A stretch of 61,353 nt of DNA from an uncultured Lachnospiraceae bacterium (lineage in GTDB: Bacteria; Bacillota; Clostridia; Lachnospirales; Lachnospiraceae). The DNA lies in assembly GCA_910586095.1 (NCBI GenBank), contig CAJUHQ010000005.1, positions 1 through 61,353 of the forward strand, given 5' to 3'. Positions 27,053-35,430 of the stretch are shown in pieces; positions within the stretch are counted from its first letter, which is position 1; the number at the start of each line of letters is the position of its first letter. The notes under the pieces were generated by a model. It was given only the letters and a program-made list of their open reading frames with translations. It did not search any database and was not told the origin of the DNA. Both the position numbers and the translations under genes were made by a program.

Positions 27053-27465
27053 ACACAGTTTGCTTACTGTCTATTCCTGTTTTATCCTATAATGATACTG
27101 CGTATCACTTCTTATACTTTCTTACTATTCTATCTTAATCATTCAACCATTCCTGCAATATCCGCGCACGGTATTCAAACACCATGCGCAATGCAGTGAA
27201 TGAATAGGGAACCACAGCCGCCTGTTTAGACGGTGCCAAATCAATGTTTTAGCTTCGTGCTCTACTACTCTCAGTCTCCATTTTATTGAAAATCTGAGTT
27301 CACAGAACACAGGCATACCTGTTTTTGTATATCCCCAATGCCTTTTTTATTTTTATATCAAGATACTGTCTGCCACAGTCCGCAATGCCTTTGCTGACAC
27401 AAATTCATTTGCAGTAAAACCAGATTTTCCAATCGGTTCATCTTCCAGACGTATCGTTTGACCAT
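27053..27465 (-). other. Structured leader between TnpB-like gene and glycan operon
   Basis: 413 bp with no gene seen. On the minus strand it contains a CCGTCT/AGGCGG hairpin (about 27219-27234), a strong 9-bp stem GCGCAYGGT/ACCRTGCGC (27164-27189) without a U-tract, and a perfect palindrome TGATAC-GCA-GTATCA (27093-27107) about 80 bp before the first glycan gene. Position just past the 3' end of a TnpB homologue is where omega-RNA scaffolds and guides are normally encoded. It could equally be an operon leader with an operator. No confident promoter was found. Confidence 0.5.
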
Positions 27466-28896
27466 TTAATTTTCAGGATGCTCCTTGACAATTTTCTCAT
27501 CTTTATGCTGTAAATACTGTCTGTTGAGCTGTTTTCCTGTTTTTCCTCTATTCAGAGCATTTCTTGCCGCGTTTATCTTTTTATTTTCTTCAAAGTCACA
27601 GGCTAGACATTTAAAACGTTCACCCTCAATATAGCCTTTTTGTCCACAGACACTACAATCTGTACTAATCTCTTTGCCAATTACCTCTGTGACCCGAATA
27701 CCATTATCCTGACACTTCCACTTTATCCTTTCTGTCACAAAACCTTTCTTCCACATTCTAAGAAAATATGTGTCGCCTGTTCCTTTCATGGCCATGCCTG
27801 GATTACGTGGCAGCTTTGCCATATAAACCACCTTTGGTTTTTCCTTCTCTAACATTTTGTTGATTTCCATGTTTACATAGTTTTTAAGAGCAGCGTCCAT
27901 TTTGGCTTTGTATGCTATATATTTTTTCGTGTTAGATGTCTTTATTTTGCCATTTTGACGCATTTCTTTTAGAATATATTCAGAAATTTCACTCTGCATT
28001 TTTCCAAACTCACTGCCATACACATATCCTGTGCTTGTCGTAATCATATTCCACAAGCCCAGTGAGATACCTATTTCATTTGTGTAATCATCATGCTGTC
28101 TTATGTTGACAAAAAGTGGTACAATGATTTCTATTGTCTTCTTCTTCGGATTCAATTTTATGTCGAGCGTCCTGTCATATACATTTGTGTCTGTCAGTGG
28201 GATAAACATTCTCTTTCTGTTTACTTTTGTAGCGAGAAATATTCCATGTTCCCCGTCTAACTCTCCATATCGATATCCGCGCATTTTTATAGCAAAATAT
28301 GTTTCATTATCCGTATGCTGTTTGCGAAGTCTCTTTCTAGTTTGCCTGCATATATATGCATTGAGGGTTTTTGCACGTTGCTCACTCTCATCGCCAAGCT
28401 CTTTTAAAATAACTTCATATTTAGGCTTTATCTCATTTGGCACTGACACTGGTTTTCTGTTCAGTATATTCTCAAAACATCCACTTATCTTGACCACAAA
28501 GCGAATATAATGCCTATCTTCTGGTGAGAACCTTTCATTTTTGCTAGCTGCCTCATTGATGCCACTTTTCACTTGCGCCCACATAATCCTGATATCTCCT
28601 AGCGCTCTGTCCATAGCAGCAGAAAAATACACACTTGGAAGTCCTATTTTTTCTCGAAAACCAGCAGCCTTTACTTCTGCTTCTATCGTATAGCCAGGAT
28701 ATAACTTTCCAAGGCTCTTAATGCCCCCATACCTTTGATAGATGTAATTCTTTGTTACCATACACCCATGTCCTATCTCCATCAGCACATCCATATTTTC
28801 ATTGCTGATTTTCCCTTTGCTATACTGATGTATGGCTTTGCATATTTTTTTGTCGTCACTGACTAGCAGTTGCGCCCTTGTCCCTTTTTTAGGCAT
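27466..28896 (-). CDS. TnpB-like protein lacking RuvC catalytic residues
   Basis: 476 residues, start after AGGAAAGAAGGA. It aligns with IS200/IS605 TnpB over the RuvC and zinc-finger parts. The zinc ribbon is intact (C414, C417, C430, C433), and the INAARNAL helix is kept. All three catalytic acids are replaced: GIDLG reads GISLG (S278), the RuvC-II Glu is Ala (A360 in YMAKL), and the DRDxNAA Asp is Lys (K440 in NKKINAA). It should therefore not cut DNA. Nuclease-dead TnpB homologues (TldR) act as RNA-guided repressors. No TnpA or clear transposon end is seen. It lies between an invertible promoter and the glycan operon on the same strand. Confidence 0.83.
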   Translation of the reverse strand: MPKKGTRAQLLVSDDKKICKAIHQYSKGKISNENMDVLMEIGHGCMVTKNYIYQRYGGIKSLGKLYPGYTIEAEVKAAGFREKIGLPSVYFSAAMDRALGDIRIMWAQVKSGINEAASKNERFSPEDRHYIRFVVKISGCFENILNRKPVSVPNEIKPKYEVILKELGDESEQRAKTLNAYICRQTRKRLRKQHTDNETYFAIKMRGYRYGELDGEHGIFLATKVNRKRMFIPLTDTNVYDRTLDIKLNPKKKTIEIIVPLFVNIRQHDDYTNEIGISLGLWNMITTSTGYVYGSEFGKMQSEISEYILKEMRQNGKIKTSNTKKYIAYKAKMDAALKNYVNMEINKMLEKEKPKVVYMAKLPRNPGMAMKGTGDTYFLRMWKKGFVTERIKWKCQDNGIRVTEVIGKEISTDCSVCGQKGYIEGERFKCLACDFEENKKINAARNALNRGKTGKQLNRQYLQHKDEKIVKEHPEN

Positions 28897-29039
28897 TCCT
28901 TCTTTCCTTTTCAGCGTCCTTTTATTTCTTGCTATTCTTACAATATTTTTCTTTTATGCTTTTTACTAATCAACCTATAAAAAACAAGTCATATTCTGTC
29001 AGTTTTTGATATATTGTTTTATGAGTCTGATATGATGCT

Positions 29040-29067
29040 TTTTCTCAGAATATAATCATCTAGGAAA
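29040..29067 (+). repeat. Left 28-bp inverted repeat of the invertible segment
   Basis: Core CTCAGAATATAATCATCTAG, identical as reverse complement to 30538-30565 over 28 bases. It lies 34 bp past the recombinase stop codon and 143 bp before the start of the TnpB-like gene. Confidence 0.92.
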
Positions 29068-29101
29068 GAACAGCCAAAAAATCAGAAATTGTGGTAAAAA
29101 G

Positions 29102-30271
29102 CTAACTTGCCTTACCCTCAACCTGACCATGAATCTTTTTATAAAAATCGTATAATTTTTCTGCATGTTTACGTTTGGTGTCCATTGATGGGTGCATGTA
29201 ATAATTTAATGTAATTTTTACATTAGAATGTCCAAGCATTTCACACAATGACTTGGTATCCACACCACCTTCAACACAGTTCGTAGCATAAGTATGGCGC
29301 AATGTATGAAATGTTTTGGATGCAATGTTTGCCTCCTCAAGAATTTTCTTGTAATGATTTCTCATTGTCCTAGGATCAAGCGGTTTGTCACCACCAAATA
29401 TGTACTCTTTATGATTCTGAAATCTTAGAAGTAACTTTATGATGGAAGCAGGCAGCGGAATCTCGCGTATGGAATGACTGCTTTTAGGTGCAGTTTCCAC
29501 CAATGCAGTTTTTGATTTTGCGCCATCTATATATAAACGCTGCACGGTCCTTTTTATGGTAAGTGTTTTGTTATCCAAATCAAGATCTGACCATTTCAAA
29601 GCACTGAGTTCCCCTATGCGTAAGCCTGCAAACATACACAACAAAACTGCCATCTTAAAACTGTCAATTTGATGCTCAAGCACTGTAAGCAATTTTGACT
29701 GTTCCGCCTCTGTAAATATTTTCACAGGTTTCTGATACATATTGAAAGTAGGACGTTTTATGGAAGGTAACAATATGGAATAGCGTTCGGAGGCATATTT
29801 CAAAATTTGATTCAATACACAATAAATCCCCTTCTGTGTGTTACATGCCAATATAACTATGGATAAGTGGTCAGAAATCTTTTCTTTTACAAAAGAATAG
29901 GTTAGTTTATCTAGCAACGTTTCGCCTAATAGTCCTTTAAGGTGGGTGTGGTAAACCATATTATATTTTTCAAAGGTGGATGGCTTTAAGTTGTTGTCTG
30001 CCTTGATTGTGGACAACCATTCTTCAGCCGCTGTTGCAAACAGGACATTTTTAGATACATTTTGCTCTTGTTTTTCTACATCTACATCTGCTTTTCCAGG
30101 TAGTTTTTCCAACAGATAGAGGATATTCGCACGTTTCTTTTTTGCCTCATCATATGTATGTCCATATACGGATTTTTCGACCTTTTTTTCTTTTTGAGAA
30201 TCGTATACTGCGTAGCGCGCTTCCCAACGTCCGTCTTTGCGTTTCCTAATGTTTTCGCCATGTCTTCCCAT
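29102..30271 (-). CDS. Tyrosine recombinase/integrase of the invertible segment
   Basis: 389 residues, start after AAGGAG. An N-terminal AP2-like arm-binding domain (KRKDGRWEARYAVYDSQKEK) and a SAM-like core-binding domain (about 75-165) precede the catalytic domain (180-375). The active-site set is complete: R218 in GLRIGE, K263, HTLR with H322 and R325, H348 in GHSN, and Y358 in NYYMHP. The class resembles Tn916-type integrases. No excisionase, replication or mobilisation genes accompany it, and the gene is enclosed by 28-bp inverted repeats, so a DNA invertase role is more likely than integration. Its own promoter (30408-30436) lies inside the segment. Confidence 0.9.
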   Translation of the reverse strand: MGRHGENIRKRKDGRWEARYAVYDSQKEKKVEKSVYGHTYDEAKKKRANILYLLEKLPGKADVDVEKQEQNVSKNVLFATAAEEWLSTIKADNNLKPSTFEKYNMVYHTHLKGLLGETLLDKLTYSFVKEKISDHLSIVILACNTQKGIYCVLNQILKYASERYSILLPSIKRPTFNMYQKPVKIFTEAEQSKLLTVLEHQIDSFKMAVLLCMFAGLRIGELSALKWSDLDLDNKTLTIKRTVQRLYIDGAKSKTALVETAPKSSHSIREIPLPASIIKLLLRFQNHKEYIFGGDKPLDPRTMRNHYKKILEEANIASKTFHTLRHTYATNCVEGGVDTKSLCEMLGHSNVKITLNYYMHPSMDTKRKHAEKLYDFYKKIHGQVEGKAS

Positions 30272-30407
30272 TCGTTTCTCCTTTTCATTGTTTTCATATA
30301 ATTCCTTATAATTTTGACCATGAATCTGACCATGTACTGCATAGTTATTTTATTTTCCCCCCAAATTTCTAGATTGAATACCCCTTTTTTGTCAGTTTTT
30401 TAACACG

Positions 30408-30436
30408 TTTTTATGTGTTTTCCAAAATTTTGTCAA
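30408..30436 (-). promoter_or_regulatory. Predicted promoter of the recombinase gene
   Basis: TTGACA, 17-bp spacer, TAAAAA on the minus strand, about 135 bp upstream of the recombinase ATG and inside the invertible segment. Confidence 0.6.
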
Positions 30437-30467
30437 CAATACAAAGCTACCTTTTATGCAAAAAAGG

Positions 30468-30496
30468 TTGTAATATCAAATACTTTATGATAAAAT
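30468..30496 (+). promoter_or_regulatory. Outward promoter just inside the right inverted repeat
   Basis: TTGTAA, 17-bp spacer, TAAAAT with TGA directly before it (extended -10). It is 41 bp inside the right inverted repeat and points out of the segment. No gene lies downstream on this strand. A 7-bp palindrome (ACCTTTT/AAAAGGT) overlaps the -35 and may be an operator. Confidence 0.65.
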
Positions 30497-30537
30497 TGTG
30501 TCAGTTCAGCTAAAAGGGGAAGAGATAACAAAAGTCT

Positions 30538-30565
30538 TTTCCTAGATGATTATATTCTGAGAAAA
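30538..30565 (-). repeat. Right 28-bp inverted repeat of the invertible segment
   Basis: Perfect reverse complement of 29040-29067. It begins right after the outward promoter's presumed leader. Confidence 0.92.
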
Positions 30566-30571
30566 CAGTGA

Positions 30572-30612
30572 AGGTATCCGACGATTGTTTGCGGCTACCT
30601 CTTATTTTATTA
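30572..30612 (+). terminator. Terminator-like hairpin just outside the right inverted repeat
   Basis: AGGTATCCG pairs with CGGCTACCT (eight pairs, one mismatch, 11-nt loop), followed by a T-rich stretch. It would stop transcripts from the outward promoter in the present orientation, or from the recombinase gene after inversion. The U-tract is interrupted, so strength is uncertain. Confidence 0.5.
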
Positions 30613-30643
30613 TTCAGTTATTTTTATCATATTTGCTCTATTA

Positions 30644-30795
30644 ATATGAAATATAAAATTTTACATATACTGATTAAAATGCCCGCTAAAGCGGGCAGAT
30701 AGGCGTTAGTGTGAGAAGAGTTTCTAACTGCTTGTGGCAGTTAGAAACTCTAAATCTCACACCGAAAATCACCAAAAATAGGCGCTTTTCATCAT
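30644..30795. repeat. Modular palindromic repeat
   Basis: Module order: ATATGAAATATAAAATTTTA-type palindrome, TGCCCGCTAAAGCGGGCA hairpin, GATAGGCGTTAGTGTGAG, then GAGTTTCTAACTGC/GCAGTTAGAAACTC nested inside GTGTGAGA/TCTCACAC. Same modules as at 34.2 and 42.6 kb. Confidence 0.8.
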
Positions 30796-31396
30796 GGAGT
30801 TTTTATTTTAACTAAAGATTTCTAAAATAAAAGCTCTTATTGCAATTGTCCTTTCTAAACGTGTTTATATTACTTTACTCTTTATTAACTTTTTCCATCT
30901 ACGTCATAAAAGAACAAAACGATTACAATAACTGTGATCTTCTAATTTTTTATGTCCATTGACTATGTATATTTTATAAAAATTGACATCAAAAAAAGAC
31001 CAATTATATTGTCAATTTGGAAATCTTTTAATACTAATCAAAAATTGCATAAAGAAAATAACAGATTTAATAAAGTATCAGACACATATAAATTGAAAAA
31101 TAGATGAGATATTCTCATTAGAAAAATGCTGGATAATGTATCTTATATAGATAATTTTTATACTGATTCAAAGACAATATAGCTTATCTTGTACACTCAA
31201 TTTAAGAACAATATGTTTTCGATTTATAGCATCTTTATATAGGATAAATGGATAAAAGAATCTTATCTATAAATAATATGAGCACATACTAAAAAAGTGA
31301 GATTTTTAGTTTTTTCTACGCTATTTCTTTTTTATTGGTTATCACTTCTTATTATCAGACACTTTATAGGCTTGTTCTGATTAATGATAAATAAAC

Positions 31397-31436
31397 AAAA
31401 AAACAGTGAAATCTTATATGATTTCACTGCTTTTTT
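31397..31436 (-). terminator. Terminator overlapping the TIM-barrel gene stop codon
   Basis: CAGTGAAATC/GATTTCACTG with a 6-nt loop and a run of seven T on the minus strand. The 3' half of the stem follows the stop codon and the 5' half encodes the last residues. Confidence 0.85.
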
Positions 31437-32412
31437 GAAGTTTTGTCTCTGTTAAAGCTTTAGAAAAATATCTTCCTATACTAGCGATAAATCTAAGAAC
31501 ATCCTCCTTCATTGCATTTGGAAATGTAGTGAGTACAGGGGCTGTTTCAAAGTTTAAAACACCATTGAACTGTATTTTTTTTAGTCCTTTTATAAAACCT
31601 TCCCAGTCTGTTGAGGAGGTATTTTCACGGCTTCTTGTGAAGGTGAATGGTATCTGATGTAGATCGCCTATTCCATCATTATCATGAATATGAAGGACTT
31701 TTAGTCTATCTCCAAGCGTGACCATAAAATCCTCAAAGTCAATTCCTACAAGGTTTGCATGCCCTGTATCAAAACAAAATCCCAAAACTTCAGCACCATA
31801 TTTTTCGTTTATAGCATCGATTCTGGTTGCCGCTTTTTTGGCATTGCAACATGGGCCCTCCACAATATGATTTCCTACATTCGTATAAATGTTTTCAATA
31901 CATATGGTAACACCAAGCTCCTTTGCAAGCGGTGCAAGAAATTCTATAAACTCCAGCGTCTTTTGCCATTCTGCCTGTTCGGAACCTAAATAGTGTGCCA
32001 GCTTAAAGCCGTGAAGCACAATGTATTGACAGTCCATAAAAGCGCATATCTGCATGCTTTTTGGTGCAACAATATTTTTCAGATAGTTGTTAAGCTCATC
32101 ACCGCCATTGGGAATATAATTGGGATATGGCATATGCATCTGATTGATCCTGATGCCTGTCATTTTGGCCGCTTTTTTATGAGGCGAAAAAAATGTCTCA
32201 AGTTCTGTGTCAGATTTATCAAAAAAATCATTGGTTTCAAATCTGTACAGAGATGAATTTAGTAAATACGAGTTTAAACTAAAATCACAACAGGTAAACC
32301 CTACCTGCTGCAGCAGTTCAAATCCTTCCAAAGGATTTTGGTCATTGATTATGTTTTTCGTCTGCACACCGATATCCATCATATTCTTTGCCTGATCCAT
32401 ATGTTCACTCAT
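31414..32412 (-). CDS. Sugar phosphate isomerase/epimerase family TIM barrel protein
   Basis: 332 residues from the ATG at 32412 (AGGGGGA upstream); the longer frame to 32433 has no site. AP-endonuclease-2/xylose-isomerase-like barrel (PF01261): IGVQTKNIINDQNPLEGFEL, MHMPYPNYIPNG, YIVLHGFK, ICIENIYTN, GFCFDTGHANLVG and VLHIHDNDG provide the His, Glu and Asp metal ligands typical of the fold. Likely a cytoplasmic sugar or polyol isomerase or epimerase. Substrate unknown. Single-gene unit with its own terminator, possibly sharing a promoter with the MATE gene 35 bp upstream. Confidence 0.85.
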   Translation of the reverse strand: MSEHMDQAKNMMDIGVQTKNIINDQNPLEGFELLQQVGFTCCDFSLNSYLLNSSLYRFETNDFFDKSDTELETFFSPHKKAAKMTGIRINQMHMPYPNYIPNGGDELNNYLKNIVAPKSMQICAFMDCQYIVLHGFKLAHYLGSEQAEWQKTLEFIEFLAPLAKELGVTICIENIYTNVGNHIVEGPCCNAKKAATRIDAINEKYGAEVLGFCFDTGHANLVGIDFEDFMVTLGDRLKVLHIHDNDGIGDLHQIPFTFTRSRENTSSTDWEGFIKGLKKIQFNGVLNFETAPVLTTFPNAMKEDVLRFIASIGRYFSKALTETKLQKSSEII

Positions 32413-32447
32413 GAATGTCCCCCTAAAAAACATAGTTTTTAGTTACC

Positions 32448-33794
32448 TTAAGAAATCCCCTTAAACGCCCACTTTCCCTTGTGATAACGCGCCATACTCA
32501 CTATACCAGTAAGCGTCCATGTAAGTCCTGTGGTCAAAAATACTCCCCACATACCAATCCATGAAATTCTTGTTAGAGGAACTGCCAACCCTACGCGGCC
32601 TACAACTTCCATAAGACCATTGACCATCGCATAGAGTGCATCTCCTGCCCCGTTTAACACACTTCTTGCCACATAAATCATACCGAGAAAAAAGTAAAAA
32701 CAACTTGTAATGGACAACCCTTTTGCTCCAATCGCAATCACCTCAGGATCTGTGACAAAAATGCCCACAATCTGCCCTCCAAACAACTGGCAGACAAGCA
32801 ACATAACAATGCTAAACACAACTACACTAAAAAGCCCTACCCTATATCCTTGTCTAACTCTATCAATCTTTCCTGCCCCAATATTTTGTCCTGTAAATGT
32901 TGTGATCGCCGCTCCTAAAGAGGTATAGGGCTGTTGTACCAACTGTTCTATTCGTCCAAGTGCAGTGTTGGCCGCCACTACATTCTCACCAAATCCATTG
33001 ACCACTCGCTGTAAGAAAATACAAGAAAACGCAATCAACGCATTTTGTAATGCAATTGGCAATCCTAATGTAAAACAACGCACAATAATATCCATACGCA
33101 CAGCCTGATTTTCCTTCTTCACATGAAAACAAGGAATCTTGTACAATGCATAAATCAGTGCTCCTAGCGCCGCGCTAAGCTGTGCAATCACCGTTGCAAG
33201 AGCCACGCCAAACACAGACCACTTCAATCCTATCACAAACAATAAGTCTAAACCAATATTGATAAAGCAAGCAACCACCATAAAATATAATGGAGTCTTA
33301 GAATCTCCTAGTGCACGCAACACAGAAGCCACTCCATTATATGCCGCAATGGCAAGAATCCCCGCACAAGATACTCTCATATAAATAACGGCGTCCTCTA
33401 AGATGACGGCTGGTGTATCCAACATAGTCAAAACCCAGCGCGCAGACAATATTCCTACCACTCCCATTACAATTGACACGCCAGCCAACAAGTACATTCC
33501 ATTAATAATACTTTTTTCTACCATATCCATTCTATCCGCGCCAAAATACTGGGATACCACGACGCCTACGCCTGCCGATATACCAAAACTCATCGCAAAA
33601 AACAAGAAATTAAGAGATCCTGTCGCACCTACTGACGCCAACGCGTTGGCTCCCACAAATCTGCCCACAACAATAGAATCTACCATGTTGTAAAACTGCT
33701 GAAAAAGATTTCCAATCAACATTGGAAGTGTGAATTTGAGCAGAAGCCGTGCTGGGCTTCCCTCTGTCATGCTATAAACTGCCTGTCTTTCCAT
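32448..33794 (-). CDS. MATE family efflux transporter
   Basis: 448 residues from the ATG at 33794 after GAGGAGAG; an upstream in-frame start at 33851 is less likely. About 12 membrane segments in two repeats. It opens with PARLLLKFTLPMLIGNLFQQFYNMVDSIVVGRFVGANALASVG-like sequence typical of clostridial MATE proteins and repeats a similar pattern at LGLPIALQNALIAFSCIFLQRVVNGFGENVVAA. These proteins export cationic drugs or metabolites using sodium or proton gradients. The substrate is not readable. Confidence 0.9.
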   Translation of the reverse strand: MERQAVYSMTEGSPARLLLKFTLPMLIGNLFQQFYNMVDSIVVGRFVGANALASVGATGSLNFLFFAMSFGISAGVGVVVSQYFGADRMDMVEKSIINGMYLLAGVSIVMGVVGILSARWVLTMLDTPAVILEDAVIYMRVSCAGILAIAAYNGVASVLRALGDSKTPLYFMVVACFINIGLDLLFVIGLKWSVFGVALATVIAQLSAALGALIYALYKIPCFHVKKENQAVRMDIIVRCFTLGLPIALQNALIAFSCIFLQRVVNGFGENVVAANTALGRIEQLVQQPYTSLGAAITTFTGQNIGAGKIDRVRQGYRVGLFSVVVFSIVMLLVCQLFGGQIVGIFVTDPEVIAIGAKGLSITSCFYFFLGMIYVARSVLNGAGDALYAMVNGLMEVVGRVGLAVPLTRISWIGMWGVFLTTGLTWTLTGIVSMARYHKGKWAFKGIS

Positions 33795-34400
33795 AACTCT
33801 CTCCTCGCCCACATCTGTTGGGCATGCCGTTTTGGTAGCAACACCAAACAACCATTCTGCACATTTTTTACCACATTCTCAGATATTTGATAAAGAATTA
33901 TTACTAATAATTCTTCATTCTTGCTCAATCGCAAATAAGGTGTCCTCCCCCAATTTGCATCATGAACAATACTCTTAAGAAAGCGTTCAGTCTCCTATAT
34001 TATCACACTTCTACAATAAGTCAATCCACTATAATAAAAAAATCGCTTTCTACTAAAAGAGTAGAGAAATGTACAATCATTTATACAAAATTGCATAGAT
34101 TTTCTCTATCCTCTATCTGTATACATTCATATTTTATTTGAACTGTCAAAAATGGCATGGAGATTAGTGTGAAATATAAAATTTCACCATCCTGATTTGT
34201 ACGCCTGCTGAAGCAGGCAGATGGGAGTTAGTGTGAAAAATAGTTCTAAGGCAGCAAAAGACACTGCCTAAGAACGATTAAGTCTGCATAGCAGACTTTT
34301 TTCACACAGGAAAAACGCAAAAGACTGCGTTTTTCATTTCTATTTGAGCCGCCAAAGGCGGCACGGGGGGATTTATATGAAACGTTTATATATGACTTTT
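33795..34400. other. Intergenic region with a palindromic repeat
   Basis: About 600 bp without a gene. The MATE promoter should be in the right-hand AT-rich part. Positions 34155-34372 are a modular hairpin repeat. Confidence 0.6.
34155..34372. repeat. Long modular palindromic repeat
   Basis: Modules in order: GTGAAATATAAAATTTCAC palindrome, GCCTGCTGAAGCAGGC hairpin, GATGGGAGTTAGTGTGAAAAA, GTTCTAAGGCAG/CTGCCTAAGAAC, AAGTCTGC/GCAGACTT, closing TTTTTTCACAC, then GAAAAACGCA/TGCGTTTTTC and GCCGCC/GGCGGC. This is the fullest copy in the window. Confidence 0.85.
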
Positions 34401-35159
34401 TTAATAGTAAAGTTCCACATCTATATTAAGTTTTCCTTTGCGTGTTTCTCCTAATACTTTTATAAAACGAAACCTCCCAAACCCACGTACAGATACGAGA
34501 TCTTTCTGCCGAAGTTGACCACTATTATTCTCGTTTAGATAGCCGTTCACAAAAACTTTTTTAGTTCTAAAAAGCTCTGTGCTCTCAGTTCTAGACAGAT
34601 TGTACACTTTTGCAATCACACTATCCATCCGCGCTGTCTGTACCTGTATTGTTCTTTGCTCTAATCGCGTTACTGTACTTTTAGGAACATTTTCTGCTAT
34701 CTGGCATCTAACACTCGTATGTCGAATCTTACTAAGATTTTCAAGAATATAAGGTGCCATTGTATCAGTACAAAATATACAAGCTTTCTTTTTGTCTATG
34801 ACAATATCACCCAACATAGAACGCTCAATCCCCAGATTCATAAGTGCTCCCAAATAATCTCTATGCCCTAATGCTTCGCCAAACTTCTCCATCAAAGGAG
34901 CAATCTCTATACAGGCAATTGGAAATGGTGCTTCATATCCACAAAGCGCCTCATCTCCAAAACGCAACATCATACGCTCACAATCTGCGGTTCCACCAAA
35001 TGCAGTGATTGGCACATAAAAAAGCTCCTTCTCCATCTGATAATACATAGCAAGTTCTGCAACTGACAAAAAATTGCTAAACAAATATTGACCATTATGA
35101 TAAGCCTTCTGTGCCAACTCTCTTACTCTTTTTTGAAATAACACACCTTCCGAATCCAT
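34401..35159 (-). CDS. ylmH: YlmH-like S4-domain RNA-binding protein
   Basis: 252 residues, the usual length. An N-terminal YlmH-type domain (VRELAQKAYHNGQYLFSNFL, LFYVPITAFGGTADCERMML, PIACIEIAP, YLGALMNLGIERSMLGDIVI) leads to an S4 RNA-binding domain (MDSVIAKVYNLSRTESTELF, KKVFVNGYLNENNSGQLRQKD, SVRGFGRFRFIKVLG). YlmH proteins bind the large ribosomal subunit, and in Bacillus subtilis have been linked to ribosome-associated quality control. In most Firmicutes the gene sits in the division cluster after divIVA/sepF; here it stands alone, flanked by repeats. Confidence 0.87.
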   Translation of the reverse strand: MDSEGVLFQKRVRELAQKAYHNGQYLFSNFLSVAELAMYYQMEKELFYVPITAFGGTADCERMMLRFGDEALCGYEAPFPIACIEIAPLMEKFGEALGHRDYLGALMNLGIERSMLGDIVIDKKKACIFCTDTMAPYILENLSKIRHTSVRCQIAENVPKSTVTRLEQRTIQVQTARMDSVIAKVYNLSRTESTELFRTKKVFVNGYLNENNSGQLRQKDLVSVRGFGRFRFIKVLGETRKGKLNIDVELYY

Positions 35160-35296
35160 CTTACTTATCCTATTCCTTTCAGTCCTTTTTAGATGTCTTA
35201 CTTATGACAATACAAACTTATTTCTGTATAGTTGTATAATACCTTCAGCTAACAAAAAAATCAACTAAAGGCATCTGTCCACTCTCTGTATACAGT

Positions 35297-35334
35297 AAAA
35301 ACGCTGGAACAATACAAATTCCCAGCGCTTTTAT
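35297..35334. terminator. Bidirectional terminator between YlmH and SMI1 genes
   Basis: CGCTGG/CCAGCG stem with T-runs on both strands (GCGTTTTT on minus, GCGCTTTTATT on plus). It ends the SMI1/KNR4 transcript. Confidence 0.8.
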
Positions 35335-35430
35335 TATTCACACAGACATTTAGAAAAAGAGAGTCCAAAAAGCTAATGAGTAGCATCTATATCCATATTC
35401 AGTAAATAGCTACAGTGCAAAACCACTGTC

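Larger units (their letters stand above)
29040..30565. mobile_element. Putative invertible segment carrying its own tyrosine recombinase
   Basis: A 1526-bp segment bounded by perfect 28-bp inverted repeats. It holds one gene (recombinase, minus strand) and a 267-bp region with two divergent promoters. Inverted rather than direct repeats point to site-specific inversion, not excision. In the present orientation the outward promoter fires to the right into a hairpin. After inversion it would fire left into the TnpB-like gene and glycan operon. Confidence 0.7.
30566..31396. other. Gene-free AT-rich region right of the invertible segment
   Basis: About 830 bp with no supported gene. It holds the hairpin at 30572, a modular palindromic repeat (30644-30795) and an inverted repeat AAATTGACA/TGTCAATTT near 30980-31018. 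A 44-codon plus-strand frame from about 30952 lacks a ribosome site. Confidence 0.7.

Noticed and set aside
27466..28896. Active IS200/IS605-type transposon
   Set aside because: No TnpA gene or recognisable transposon ends were found, and all three TnpB catalytic acids are missing, so a live element is unlikely.
29102..30271. Integrase of a prophage or integrative element
   Set aside because: No excisionase, phage, replication or mobilisation genes lie nearby, no tRNA attachment site is visible, and the flanking repeats are inverted rather than direct.
30952..31110. Small plus-strand peptide downstream of the outward promoter
   Set aside because: The 44-codon frame has no ribosome site, and the composition is that of AT-rich noncoding DNA.
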